A stretch of 64,000 bases of DNA from JBFWRK01 sp050248955 (GCA_050248955.1 JBFWRK010000005.1:124001-188000); one strand, 5' to 3'. Positions 1-8,614 are shown, counted from the stretch's first letter. Numbers and translations: made by a program. The notes: a model not told the origin generated them from the letters alone.

Positions 1-44
1 TCTCAGCTTGGGAAGCTGATGTTCTGCCTCTGAACTACACCCGC
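1..44 (-). tRNA. tRNA-Gly(CCC), cut by the window edge
   Basis: Read on the minus strand, the sequence begins with acceptor strand GCGGGTG. A D-arm (GTTC/GAAC) and an anticodon arm (TCAGC/GCTGA) follow, with loop TTCCCAA giving anticodon CCC. The variable loop, T-arm and 3' end lie outside the window. The identity rests on the visible anticodon; the gene is incomplete here only because the window ends. Confidence 0.9.
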
Positions 45-97
45 AGAATCGTGCCGAGGTTAGCGCGGCGCCCCGGGAGCGGCACGCCCGGGTCCGG

Positions 98-103
98 TAG
101 GGT
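98..103 (+). promoter_or_regulatory. -10 box (TAGGGT) of dcd, leaderless
   Basis: A TANNNT hexamer ends 8 nt before the GTG start of dcd, so transcription should begin at or next to the start codon. There is no Shine-Dalgarno sequence. The same geometry recurs at many genes in this window, which supports the chosen GTG start. Confidence 0.5.
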
Positions 104-111
104 CGGCCCCC

Positions 112-1701
112 GTGATCCTCTCCGACCGCACCTTGCGTGAGGCGATCGCGGCCGGCCGCATCGTCATCGAACCGCTCGACGAATCCTGCATCCAGCCATC
201 GTCGATCGACCTCAAGGTCGGCAACCTGTTCCGGGTCTTCCGCAACCACACGGCCGCCGTGATCGACGTGAAGCTGGACCTCGAGGAGCTCACCGAGCTG
301 ATCTCGATCCCGGAGGACGGGGTCTTCATGCTCCATCCGGGCGAGTTCGTGCTCGGTTCGACGCTCGAGCGGGTGTCCGTTCCCGACGACCTCGTCGGCC
401 GCGTCGAGGGAAAGGCCCTCGCTGTGGACACACCTATTCCAACCCCGGATGGATGGCGGGCAATGGGAGACCTCCAGCCTGGCGATCACGTGTTCTGCTT
501 CTCCGGGCAGCCCGTCCAAGTGAAGGACGCCACCGAAGTCATGCTCGGTCGGCCGTGCTACGAGGTCGTGTTCTCAGATCGCAGCAGCCTCATCGCGGAC
601 GCAGAGCACGAGTGGGTCACGACCACGAGAGCGGATCGCCGATCGGGCCGACCTGTCGTTCGGCGCACGACCATGCAGATCGCCGCTTCGTTGCGAATCG
701 GCCGGGAGTACAACCATCAGGTGCCCTTGACAGGGTCCGTCCTGTGCCCACGTCGAGATCTTCCTATCGATCCGTATGTCCTGGGCATCTGGATCGGTGA
801 CGGTACGAGCGCCGCAGCGGAGGTGACGACGGCCGACCAGCAGGTCGTCGAGGGGATCCGCGCGGCAGGGTATGCGGCTGAGCCGAGACCCGCGCCGTTG
901 ATGTACCGCATCGGCGGTGCGGGGCACTCGCGCAACCCGAAGACCGGACGGTACGAACGAAACGGTTCGCTCTCGAGCACGCTCCGCAACATGGGGCTGC
1001 TCGGCAACAAGCACATCCCTGCCGACTACCTGCGTGCCGATCTGCAGCAACGCTTCGCCCTGCTCGAAGGACTGATGGACTCCGACGGATACTGCGATCG
1101 TTGGGGCAGGTGCGAGTTCACTACCATTCGCGAGCCGCTGGCGGAGCAGGTCTACGAGCTGGTCGCCAGCCTCGGCTTCCGGCCCGTGATCGCCAAGAAG
1201 CGGGCAATGCTGAACGGCGTCGACCACGGACCGAAGTACGACGTGACGTTCACACCCGATCGGCCGGTCTTCCGGCTGGAACGAAAGGCGCTTCGACAGA
1301 AGGCGACTGGTCGATTCGAGCGGTTCCGCTCCATCGTGGACGTCCGTCCAATCCCGAGCGTGCCAGTGCGCTGCATCGAGGTCGATTCGTCGTACGGCGT
1401 CTACCTCGCCGGTCGATCGTTCATCCCGACGCACAATTCCTCGTTGGGGAGGCTCGGGCTCTTGATCCACTCGACGGCGGGGTTCGTCGACGCCGGGTTC
1501 GATGGGCACATCACGCTGGAGCTCTCGAACGTCGCCAGCCTGCCGATCACGATCTACCCGAACATGAAGATCGGCCAGGTCAGCTTCATGATGATGACGA
1601 CACCGGCCGACCAGCCCTACGGCAAGGGCGCCCGCGGTTCCAAGTACCAGGGGCAGCGCGGGCCGACGCCGAGCCGGTACTTCGAGAACTTCAAGTCGTA
1701 G
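112..1701 (+). CDS. dcd: dCTP deaminase precursor interrupted by an intein
   Basis: The mature protein deaminates dCTP to supply dUMP for thymidylate synthesis; actinobacterial relatives combine deaminase and dUTPase activity. The 529-residue precursor splits into an N-extein (1-101), an intein (102-442) and a C-extein (443-529), so the spliced enzyme is 188 residues, normal for the family. The join recreates the conserved VEGKSSLGRLGL active-site segment, and the C-extein has the catalytic-Glu motif HITLEL. The intein therefore sits in the active site and the enzyme cannot work unspliced. The GTG start is supported by the upstream -10 box. The gene stands alone and converges on etfD. Confidence 0.93.
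   Translation: MILSDRTLREAIAAGRIVIEPLDESCIQPSSIDLKVGNLFRVFRNHTAAVIDVKLDLEELTELISIPEDGVFMLHPGEFVLGSTLERVSVPDDLVGRVEGKALAVDTPIPTPDGWRAMGDLQPGDHVFCFSGQPVQVKDATEVMLGRPCYEVVFSDRSSLIADAEHEWVTTTRADRRSGRPVVRRTTMQIAASLRIGREYNHQVPLTGSVLCPRRDLPIDPYVLGIWIGDGTSAAAEVTTADQQVVEGIRAAGYAAEPRPAPLMYRIGGAGHSRNPKTGRYERNGSLSSTLRNMGLLGNKHIPADYLRADLQQRFALLEGLMDSDGYCDRWGRCEFTTIREPLAEQVYELVASLGFRPVIAKKRAMLNGVDHGPKYDVTFTPDRPVFRLERKALRQKATGRFERFRSIVDVRPIPSVPVRCIEVDSSYGVYLAGRSFIPTHNSSLGRLGLLIHSTAGFVDAGFDGHITLELSNVASLPITIYPNMKIGQVSFMMMTTPADQPYGKGARGSKYQGQRGPTPSRYFENFKS
415..1437 (+). mobile_element. Class 3-type intein with LAGLIDADG homing endonuclease, in dcd
   Basis: This in-frame 341-residue insertion begins with Ala (ALAVDTPIPTPDGW) instead of Cys or Ser and ends with THN before Ser+1. 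The first residue cannot act as the usual splicing nucleophile. The three residues that define class 3 inteins are visible: Trp in block B (AEHEW, precursor residue 168), Cys in block F (VRCIEVD, residue 421) and Thr before the terminal His-Asn (residue 440). Two dodecapeptide motifs, YVLGIWIGDG (222-231) and FALLEGLMDSDGYC (315-328), indicate a LAGLIDADG endonuclease that looks intact. Class 3 inteins are thought to start splicing from the block F Cys. Splicing here is inferred, not shown. Confidence 0.88.
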
Positions 1702-1704
1702 CGC

Positions 1705-1741
1705 GGCAGAGTTCTGCACGATGGGCGTGCAGAACTCTGCC
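1705..1741. terminator. Perfect 16-bp inverted repeat between converging genes
   Basis: Arms at 1705-1720 and 1726-1741 are exact complements around a 5-nt loop, starting 3 nt after the dcd stop. No T-run follows on either strand. It is best read as a bidirectional, tail-less (I-shaped) terminator or an mRNA-end stabiliser between dcd and etfD. Confidence 0.55.
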
Positions 1742-1789
1742 CACCTCGATGGGGCCGGACCGATTCGGCAGCCCCGGTCGAGGATGCCG

Positions 1790-1879
1790 GTCCGGCACGG
1801 CACGGCCCGGCACGGCCCGGCCTTCGGCACGGCCTTCGGCCCGGCACGGCCTTCGGCCCGGCACGGCCTTCGGCCCGGC
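1790..1879. repeat. Low-complexity tandem repeat (about 18-nt unit)
   Basis: Roughly three tandem copies of a unit reading ggcacggccttcggcccg are preceded by shorter cggcacggc variants. The tract lies in the intergenic space between converging genes. No gene is supported inside it; open frames across it are products of the repeat composition. Confidence 0.7.
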
Positions 1880-1930
1880 TCGCCGGCGGCGCGACGGCGA
1901 CTCGCCGCCCCCTGACGAAGAGAGCGCGGG

Positions 1931-4552
1931 TCAGCTGATCTGGTGGTTGCGGGCCTCGGCGCTGGGGTCCTCGCCACGAGCCTTCGCCTCGGCGAACGCT
2001 CGAGCCTGGCCGAGCCAGTTCTCCCGCTCCACACGGGCGTCCTGGAAGTCCGGGAGGATGTCCTGGACCTGCTCGACGGTCATCGCCGCGAGCGCCTCGA
2101 ACGTGGTCACGCCAGCGTCGTTCAACGTCACCTCGAGCGCCGGCCCGATCCCGACGATCAGCTTGAGGTTGTCGGCAACCGACGCCGTGCCCGCCCCGAC
2201 GACCGCTGACGGAGCCAGCGACGGAGATGGAGCAGGAGCAGCAGCCGTCGCCATCGGCTCGGCGACCGCGGCGAAGGACCGTGGAGCTGCGACGGATCCG
2301 GCGAGCGGGGTGTCCGGCCGACCGCTCGTCCGCTCGCCCGCCTCGATCGCTTCGAGCAGGTGGATCGACAGGTCAGCGACCCGCACCTGGTCTTCCTCGA
2401 CCCCGGCTGCCTTCACGCCGTCGTCGAGCATGATGTAGCAGAACGGGCAGGCGGTGGCGACGCGCGTCGCGCCGGTCGAGATCGCCTCCCGCGCCCGCTC
2501 GTCGTTCACCTTCGTGCCGATCGACTCTTCCATCCACATGCGCGCCCCGCCGGCGCCACAGCACATGCCCTTCGTGCCGTTGCGCGGCATCTCGACGATG
2601 TCGATGCCCTTCAGCGAGCCGATCACCTTGCGCGGCGCGAGGTAGATGTCGTTGTGTCGGCCGAGGTAGCAGGAGTCGTGGTACGTGACCCGCTCCTCGA
2701 GCGTCGCGTTGCTCACGTCGAGCTTGCCGCTCGCGATCAGCTGCTCGAGGAGCTGGCTGTGGTGCACGACCTCGTAGTGACCGCCGAGCTGCGGGTACTC
2801 GTTCTGCAGGGTGTTGAAGCAGTGTGGGCACTGCGTGATGATCTTCTGCACGCCCATCCCGTTCAGCATCTCGATGTTCGGCATCGCGAGCATCTGGAAC
2901 AGGTACTCGTTGCCGGATCGCCGGGCCGGGTCGCCCGTGCACATCTCGGACGGGCCGAGGATCGCGACGTCGATCCCCGCTCGATCGAGCAGCTTCGCCA
3001 TCGCCTGTGTGACCTTCTTGTTCTTGTCGTCGAAGCTGCCGGCGCACCCGACCCAATAGAGGTACTCGTGGCTGAACGCCTCACCCGGATCGACGATCTC
3101 GACGTCGAGGTCCTTTGCCCAGTCGGCACGCTCACCCTGGTTCATCCCCCACGGATTCCCCTGGTTCTCCATCGCCCGATAGGCGTTGCCGAGCTCGGCC
3201 GGGAAGTTCGACTCCATGAGCGACAGGTAGCGCCGCATGTCGAGGATCTTGTCGAGGATCTCGATGTTGACGGGGCAGATCTCGTCGCACGCCTTGCAGC
3301 TCGTGCACGCCCACAGCTCTTCCGGCGTGATCCGCTCGAACATCGAGTTCGCCGTGACGGTGATCTCGCGGTCGACGCCGATCGGCGGGGACACCGGGCC
3401 GTGCGGCGATGTCGCCGCCATGACCTCGCCCGTCTTGAGCACGATCTCGCGAGGATCGAGCGGCTTGCCGGTCGCGTGCGCGGGGCACACGCTCGTGCAG
3501 CGGCCGCACATCGTGCAGGCGTCGGTGTCGAGCAGCTGCTTCCACGTGAAGTCCTCGACGACGGAGGCGCCGAAGCTCTCGAGCGACGTCTCGGTGAGGT
3601 TCGGCATCGCCTTCATCGCGCCCTTGGGGCGCTGCTTGTCCTTCAGGTACATGTTCAGCGGTGATGTGAACATGTGGCGCAGCATCGTGATCGGCAAGAT
3701 CGCGAGGAAGGCGACGAAGCCGAGCACGTGGACGAGCCACCAGACCTGGTGCCACGTGTCGAGCGTGCGGGTGCCGGCGCCGTCGAACAGCTGCGACAGC
3801 GGGTAGCCGATGAAGCTCCACTGCTCGAAGTCCATGTCGCGGCCCTGAGCGGTCTCCTCCGCGATCCGCAGCGCCTCGGCGACGAACCCGGAGACGCCGA
3901 TCAGGAAGAAGACACTGAGGATCAGCGCGTGCTCGGGCTTGGTCTTGATGCGGATGCGGTACGGGCGCTGCACGTACCGGCGCACGATCGCCCAGACGAT
4001 GCCGGTGAGGAACACGGCACCGGCGGCGTCGCCGACGAACGCGTACGCCTGGTACGTGCGGCCGACGAGGAACTTCATGCTCTCGGGGACCTGGTGATCG
4101 ATCTCGAGCACCGTCGTCACGGCGAGCAGCACGAGGAACCCGAAGTAGATCATGGAGTGCATGAGCCCGGCGGCCGAGTCGCGCAGCAAGGTGCGCATGT
4201 ACGCGCCGGCGCGGAAGTCGGCGAGGCGACGCTTCGCGTTCTTCGGCGTGGTGCGCCGACGATCGGGGCCGCCTCGCTCCCAGTTCCGCACCCGCTGGGC
4301 GAACGCCCAGGCACCCCAGACGATCATCACCGGGACCACCGTGTAGAAGGCGATCTGGATCGGTCCGGGGACGCTCGTGAAGACCTCGCGCGTGATCTCG
4401 GAGTCGCTGTGCCACTTCGTGATGAGCGGCACGACGCCGGAGAGCACCGTGAACGCGGCGATGGCGACGCCGAGTCCGATGACGAGCTGATGTGGCTTGA
4501 AGCGCTTCGGACCCGACGGGGCCGGCGCCGGAGAGGTCGCATGCGTGCTCAT
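1931..4552 (-). CDS. etfD: Membrane Fe-S oxidoreductase, EtfD-like (ETF:menaquinone oxidoreductase type)
   Basis: This 873-residue membrane protein probably passes electrons from electron-transfer flavoprotein to the quinone pool during fatty acid oxidation, as its mycobacterial counterpart (Rv0338c, similar length) is reported to do. The N-terminal third has several membrane helices of the NarI/HdrE type. Two [4Fe-4S] motifs follow, CTMCGRCTSVCP and CTSCKACDEICP, then two cysteine-rich CCG domains (CPHCFN, CYLGRH, CCGAGGARMW). The last ~75 residues, after an Ala/Pro linker, form a helix-hairpin-helix-like module (LIVGIGPALEVTLNDAGV). No ETF genes are adjacent. The ATG has a -10 box 10 nt upstream, implying a very short leader. 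Confidence 0.85.
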   Translation of the reverse strand: MSTHATSPAPAPSGPKRFKPHQLVIGLGVAIAAFTVLSGVVPLITKWHSDSEITREVFTSVPGPIQIAFYTVVPVMIVWGAWAFAQRVRNWERGGPDRRRTTPKNAKRRLADFRAGAYMRTLLRDSAAGLMHSMIYFGFLVLLAVTTVLEIDHQVPESMKFLVGRTYQAYAFVGDAAGAVFLTGIVWAIVRRYVQRPYRIRIKTKPEHALILSVFFLIGVSGFVAEALRIAEETAQGRDMDFEQWSFIGYPLSQLFDGAGTRTLDTWHQVWWLVHVLGFVAFLAILPITMLRHMFTSPLNMYLKDKQRPKGAMKAMPNLTETSLESFGASVVEDFTWKQLLDTDACTMCGRCTSVCPAHATGKPLDPREIVLKTGEVMAATSPHGPVSPPIGVDREITVTANSMFERITPEELWACTSCKACDEICPVNIEILDKILDMRRYLSLMESNFPAELGNAYRAMENQGNPWGMNQGERADWAKDLDVEIVDPGEAFSHEYLYWVGCAGSFDDKNKKVTQAMAKLLDRAGIDVAILGPSEMCTGDPARRSGNEYLFQMLAMPNIEMLNGMGVQKIITQCPHCFNTLQNEYPQLGGHYEVVHHSQLLEQLIASGKLDVSNATLEERVTYHDSCYLGRHNDIYLAPRKVIGSLKGIDIVEMPRNGTKGMCCGAGGARMWMEESIGTKVNDERAREAISTGATRVATACPFCYIMLDDGVKAAGVEEDQVRVADLSIHLLEAIEAGERTSGRPDTPLAGSVAAPRSFAAVAEPMATAAAPAPSPSLAPSAVVGAGTASVADNLKLIVGIGPALEVTLNDAGVTTFEALAAMTVEQVQDILPDFQDARVERENWLGQARAFAEAKARGEDPSAEARNHQIS

Positions 4553-4562
4553 GGCAAGCGAG

Positions 4563-4568
4563 AACCTA
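4563..4568 (-). promoter_or_regulatory. -10 box (TAGGTT) of etfD
   Basis: A TANNNT hexamer on the minus strand lies 10 nt before the ATG at 4552. The predicted leader is only about 3 nt, with no room for a ribosome binding site. Confidence 0.4.
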
Positions 4569-4612
4569 CCGCGAGGTAGGCCTGGTGACCGAAGGCGCTG
4601 AGCGGTTGCGGA

Positions 4613-5038
4613 TCAGCCGTAGTACTGGCGGTCGAAGTCGCGCACGCGGCCTGCGAGCGCGGCGAGCAGCTTCTGCGACAGCGCGGGCACGTCGCCCAGC
4701 ACGCCGCTGAAGTGGCGTTGGTCGATGACCATCACTTCGCACTCGGTGTCGCACACGACGGTCGCCGTGCGGGGGCCGTGATCGAGCAGCGACAGCTCGC
4801 CGAGGACCGCGCCGGGGCCGACCGTGGTGATCTTCTTGCCGTTGCGCCGCACGGTCGCCTGACCTTCGATGATGACGAACGCTTCGCGTCCGGTCTGGCC
4901 TTGGTCGATGATCACGGACCCGGCCGGCAACGTGATCGTGTCGCCGGCCTTGGAGATCTTCTCCAGGTCCTTCGTCGAGCACGACGAGAACAAAGGGACG
5001 TTCCTGAGATGCTCGAGCATCGCCTTCTTGCTTGCCAT
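4613..5038 (-). CDS. Single-domain cyclic nucleotide-binding protein
   Basis: This 141-residue protein is almost entirely one cNMP-binding beta-roll. The fold is recognisable from LFSSCSTKDLEKIS at the N-terminus, the phosphate-binding-cassette region VLGELSLLDHGPRTATV (Glu and Arg both present), and the C-terminal helix. There is no attached DNA-binding, kinase or membrane domain, so it is not a full CRP-type regulator. It may sense cAMP or bind a partner. It is divergent from galE; both promoters fit in the 58-bp gap. Confidence 0.8.
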   Translation of the reverse strand: MASKKAMLEHLRNVPLFSSCSTKDLEKISKAGDTITLPAGSVIIDQGQTGREAFVIIEGQATVRRNGKKITTVGPGAVLGELSLLDHGPRTATVVCDTECEVMVIDQRHFSGVLGDVPALSQKLLAALAGRVRDFDRQYYG

Positions 5039-5046
5039 GGCCGCGG

Positions 5047-5052
5047 AGTATA
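5047..5052 (-). promoter_or_regulatory. -10 box (TATACT) of the cNMP-binding protein gene
   Basis: A near-consensus -10 hexamer on the minus strand lies 8 nt before the ATG at 5038, predicting a leaderless transcript. Confidence 0.55.
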
Positions 5053-5082
5053 AGCCGCGCTTGCAGGGCGAATGTCACCTCG

Positions 5083-5088
5083 TACGCT
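5083..5088 (+). promoter_or_regulatory. -10 box (TACGCT) of galE
   Basis: A TANNNT hexamer lies 8 nt before the ATG at 5097. This supports that start over the longer upstream extension of the open frame, which would run back through the divergent gene. Confidence 0.5.
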
Positions 5089-5096
5089 GCACCGCC

Positions 5097-6083
5097 ATGA
5101 CTGTTCTCGTGACCGGAGGCGCCGGCTACATCGGATCCCACACCGTGCGGGCATTGCGTGCCGAAGGACGAGACGTGGTCGTGCTCGACGATCTGTCGAC
5201 CGGCTACCGCGAGGCGCTCCCCGCGGATGTAGCGCTCGTGGTCGGCGACATCGCCGACACCGCGTTGGTCAGCCGCATCGTCGCCGAGCACGGGGTCGAC
5301 GCGTGCATCCACTTCGCGGCGAAGAAGTCCGTCGCTGATTCGATGCAATGGCCCGGCCGGTACTTCCAGGTGAACACCGCTGGTGCGCTCGAGCTGATCG
5401 AGGCGCTGCAGGAGTCGGGCGTCCGGAGGTTCGTGCTCTCCTCGACGGCGGCGGTGTACGGCACCCCGTCGGTGGTGCCCGTCACCGAGGACCTGCCGCT
5501 GTCGCCGGAGAGCCCGTACGGCGAGAGCAAGCTCCTCGTCGAGCGGATGCTCCGCTGGTTCGACGTCTGCCACGGGTTCCGCTCGGTCAGCCTGCGCTAC
5601 TTCAACGCTGCGGGAGCGGCGCCGGACGGGTCGATCGGCGAGGACTTCGCCCAGGTGCAGAACCTCGTGCCGCTCGTGATGAAGGCGGTGCTCGGCAAGG
5701 GCCCGGCACTCGAGCTGTACGGCACCGACTACCCCACGCCGGATGGCACGGCGATCCGTGACTACATCCACGTCGACGATCTCGCCTCCGCCCACGTGCT
5801 CGCCGTCGAGCACCTCGAGCGTGACGGCGCATCGGACATCCTCAACCTCGGCACGGGGATCGGCTCGAGCGTCAAGGAGGTGATCAGCGTCACGGAGCGG
5901 ATCACCGGCAAGCCGGTGCCGAGGGTCGAGCGCCCTCGCCGTCCCGGCGACGCGGTCGCCGTCTACGCTGACAACGCGCGTGCCGAGAAGGTGCTCGGGT
6001 GGTCACCCACCCGGACGCTGGACGACATCATCGAGTCCGCCTGGCGCTGGCACCGTCTCCACCCGGACGGTTTCAGCGCCTGA
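5097..6083 (+). CDS. galE: UDP-glucose 4-epimerase
   Basis: GalE interconverts UDP-glucose and UDP-galactose for polysaccharide synthesis. The 328-residue protein begins with the Rossmann motif TGGAGYIGSH, has the catalytic Tyr-Lys pair in SPYGESK and a Ser/Thr run just before it (LSSTAAVYG), and keeps the family C-terminus. The ATG at 5097 gives the normal protein length and matches the leaderless promoter. The next gene, on the opposite strand, is a sugar transferase, which fits a role in envelope or exopolysaccharide sugars. Confidence 0.92.
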   Translation: MTVLVTGGAGYIGSHTVRALRAEGRDVVVLDDLSTGYREALPADVALVVGDIADTALVSRIVAEHGVDACIHFAAKKSVADSMQWPGRYFQVNTAGALELIEALQESGVRRFVLSSTAAVYGTPSVVPVTEDLPLSPESPYGESKLLVERMLRWFDVCHGFRSVSLRYFNAAGAAPDGSIGEDFAQVQNLVPLVMKAVLGKGPALELYGTDYPTPDGTAIRDYIHVDDLASAHVLAVEHLERDGASDILNLGTGIGSSVKEVISVTERITGKPVPRVERPRRPGDAVAVYADNARAEKVLGWSPTRTLDDIIESAWRWHRLHPDGFSA

Positions 6084-6125
6084 CGTCTCGACGGAGGGTG
6101 CGACCTGCACGGTGCACCGCGGCGC

Positions 6126-7646
6126 TCAGGCTGCGCGGTGCACCGTGGCGAACGGTTCGACCGTGGCCTCTTGCTCGGCACTGCTGCGGCGCAAGCTGCG
6201 CAGCGCCTTCGCGAGCACCTGCTCGGCCGTGGCGAGGAGGATCACGATGTCGAGCGTGACCGACCAGTTGTCGACGTAGAAGAGGTCGAGGCGGCGGTAC
6301 GCCGCGAACGACGGGTTGTCGCGGGCCTCGGACTGCCACAGCCCGGTGATCCCCGGCGGCACCTTGGTGCGCTCGAGCAGCCGCTGGTCGAACTGGGCGA
6401 CCTCGGACGGCAGCGCCGGGCGGGGACCGACGAGGCTCATCTCGCCCTTGATGACGTTGAACAGCTGCGGCAGCTCGTCGAGCGAGGTCTCGCGGAGCAG
6501 CCGGCCGACCCGCGTGATGCGGGGGTCCCGCTCCATCTTGAACAGCGGGCCGCTGCGCTCGTTGGTCTTCTGCAGCTCGACCAGCTTCGCCTCGGCGTCG
6601 ACGACCATGGTGCGGAACTTCAGCACCTTGAACTCCTCGCCGTTCTGGCCGACGCGGACCTGCTTGAAGAAGATCGGGCCGCGGTCGCCGAGCTTGATCA
6701 GCAGGGCGATCACGCCGAACACCGGCGCGGCGACGATCGTCATCAGACCGGCGATGGCGATGTCCATCAGGCGCTTGGCAACCCGCTGCCGGCGGCGCAG
6801 CTCGGGCTGCTCGACGTAGAACAGCGGCTCATGGGCGATCGGTGCGGCCCGAAGGCGGCGGTAGTTGATGCCGCGGACGCCGTTGGAGAGGTGCATGTGG
6901 ATCTTGCGCGCCTGCAGCTCACGGACCAGCTCGTTGAGCTCCTCCGTCTCGAGCGCGCCGACGACGATCACGACGCCGTTGACGTGCGTGCCGCGCAGGA
7001 TGGCGGGAGCGTCGGCCGCCTCGCCCTTCCAGAGGTCGATGAGGTCGTGGCCGAGCGCCTCGAGCCGGTCGCCGACCACGCCGGCGATGCGGAACCCGGT
7101 CTCGGGATGGTCGCGGAGCAGCGCGGCCATCTCGGCCGCCTCCTTGTTGGTGCCGACGAGCAGCACGTCACGGACGAACCGACCCGAGCGCCGGCCGGCC
7201 GAGATCCAGGCGCGGTAGGCGCTCCGTGCGATCACGAGCAGCCCGAGCATCAGGATCGACCCGAACACGACCTCGCGGATGCGGGTCTCGGTGTGGTAGA
7301 GCCGCAGCGTCATGAGCATGCCGCCGATCTCGAGGCCGGCGACCCGCATCAACCGGGACAGCTCGATCGGCCGGACGGCAGAGACTCGAGCGAGGTAGAG
7401 CTCGTTCATGTGGAGCAGCCACATGCCGAGCAGCACGCCGGTGAGCGCGAGCACGGAGCTCTCGAGCATCGACCGGCCGTGGCGGTCGCCGATGAAGAGC
7501 ACCGGCACCCACGCGAGCACCAGTGCCGCTGTGTCGAAGATGAACAGCCGGAGACGCAGGTTGATCGCAGGCGCCGGCACGACGGACAGCGCAGGGCCGT
7601 CGGTGTCGCCTCGATGCCCGGTTCCGGGGTGTTCGGTGATGGTCAT
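6126..7646 (-). CDS. Polyprenyl-phosphate sugar-1-phosphate transferase (exopolysaccharide type)
   Basis: The enzyme probably moves a sugar-1-phosphate onto undecaprenyl phosphate, the first membrane step of a surface polysaccharide. The N-terminal half has membrane helices (for example TAALVLAWVPVLFI) and a Rossmann-like domain (VRDVLLVGTN). The C-terminal third is the bacterial sugar transferase domain, with a membrane helix, FKVLKFRTM, LDELPQLFNV and SLVGPRPALP. The ATG at 7646 is preceded by a GAGG ribosome site and gives 506 residues; the frame stays open further upstream. No glycosyltransferases or Wzx/Wzy genes are adjacent. Confidence 0.86.
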   Translation of the reverse strand: MTITEHPGTGHRGDTDGPALSVVPAPAINLRLRLFIFDTAALVLAWVPVLFIGDRHGRSMLESSVLALTGVLLGMWLLHMNELYLARVSAVRPIELSRLMRVAGLEIGGMLMTLRLYHTETRIREVVFGSILMLGLLVIARSAYRAWISAGRRSGRFVRDVLLVGTNKEAAEMAALLRDHPETGFRIAGVVGDRLEALGHDLIDLWKGEAADAPAILRGTHVNGVVIVVGALETEELNELVRELQARKIHMHLSNGVRGINYRRLRAAPIAHEPLFYVEQPELRRRQRVAKRLMDIAIAGLMTIVAAPVFGVIALLIKLGDRGPIFFKQVRVGQNGEEFKVLKFRTMVVDAEAKLVELQKTNERSGPLFKMERDPRITRVGRLLRETSLDELPQLFNVIKGEMSLVGPRPALPSEVAQFDQRLLERTKVPPGITGLWQSEARDNPSFAAYRRLDLFYVDNWSVTLDIVILLATAEQVLAKALRSLRRSSAEQEATVEPFATVHRAA

Positions 7647-7799
7647 GTCGCCTCGTCTCGCAATGTCCGCCGCTGGAGAAGGACCCACGACTGAGGGTAC
7701 GAATTCGGCTCCGCGAGCAACCAGAGTCGATCGAACTAATTGACCACGCTCGGCGATCATGTAACCCGGTCGTCATGCAGATGCAACCGGAAAGGGCAC

Positions 7800-8558
7800 T
7801 CAGCGTGGTGGTACGGCCCCCGCCTGTGCCGCAACGGCGGCAGCGGCCGCGGCAACAGCAGCGGGATCACCGAGATACTCGGCGGACGTCGGCCGGAGTT
7901 CGTCGTCGAACTCGTACCGGCGGGGCGCGCCGGTCGGGATGTTGAGCTCGGGGATCGCCGCGTCCGAGATGCCCTCGAGGTGCTTGACCAAGGCGCGCAG
8001 CGAGTTGCCATGGGCGACGACGATGACGTTCATCCCCGCCCGCAGCTGCGGCACGATCGCGTCGTGCCAGTAGGGCAGCACGCGGGCGACGACGTCCTTC
8101 AGGCACTCGGTCGCGGGCAGCACGTCCGGGGGCAGGCGGCGGTATCGGGGATCGGCGCGGGGGTGCTCGGGATCGGTCACGTCGACGGGCGGCGGCGGCA
8201 CGTCGTACGAACGGCGCCACACCTTCGTCTGCTCGGCGCCGTGGCGCTCGGTCGTGGCGAGCTTGTCGAGCCCCTGCAGCGCCCCGTAGTGGCGCTCGTT
8301 GAGCCGCCAGCTGCGCTGTATCGGCAGCCACGGTTGGCCGAGGGCGTCGAGCGTGAGGTTCGCCGTCGCGACGGCGCGGACCAGGAGCGAGGTGTGGCCG
8401 ACGTCGAACCAGAGGCCCGCGTCGCGCATCGTGTCACCGGCGGCGGTCGCCTCGGTTCGGCCGCGGTCGGTCAGCGGCACGTCGTGCCAACCGGTGAAGA
8501 GGTTCTGCTGGTTCCACGTGCTCTCGCCGTGACGGACGATCACCAAGGTGCCGGTCAT
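7800..8558 (-). CDS. gpmA: 2,3-bisphosphoglycerate-dependent phosphoglycerate mutase
   Basis: This enzyme interconverts 3- and 2-phosphoglycerate in glycolysis. The 252-residue sequence starts with the phosphohistidine motif VRHGESTWN, followed by LFTGWHDVPLT, the RLNERHYGALQG segment and the second catalytic His in VVAHGNSLRA. All of these are hallmarks of the cofactor-dependent family. An Ala-rich C-terminal tail (about 15 residues) is unusual but harmless-looking. The ATG has a -10 box 7 nt upstream. Confidence 0.94.
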   Translation of the reverse strand: MTGTLVIVRHGESTWNQQNLFTGWHDVPLTDRGRTEATAAGDTMRDAGLWFDVGHTSLLVRAVATANLTLDALGQPWLPIQRSWRLNERHYGALQGLDKLATTERHGAEQTKVWRRSYDVPPPPVDVTDPEHPRADPRYRRLPPDVLPATECLKDVVARVLPYWHDAIVPQLRAGMNVIVVAHGNSLRALVKHLEGISDAAIPELNIPTGAPRRYEFDDELRPTSAEYLGDPAAVAAAAAAVAAQAGAVPPR

Positions 8559-8565
8559 GACCTCG

Positions 8566-8571
8566 ATCGTA
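8566..8571 (-). promoter_or_regulatory. -10 box (TACGAT) of gpmA
   Basis: A TANNNT hexamer on the minus strand lies exactly 7 nt before the ATG at 8558, which predicts a leaderless transcript. Confidence 0.5.
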
Positions 8572-8614
8572 GGAGCCGACCGAGGTCACGGCCCACCGGC
8601 GGTCCGTTCGTCCG

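Noticed and set aside
1720..1915. Small gene in the low-complexity tract after dcd
   Set aside because: The reading frame follows the repeat composition, contains the hairpin, and has no ribosome site or family resemblance.
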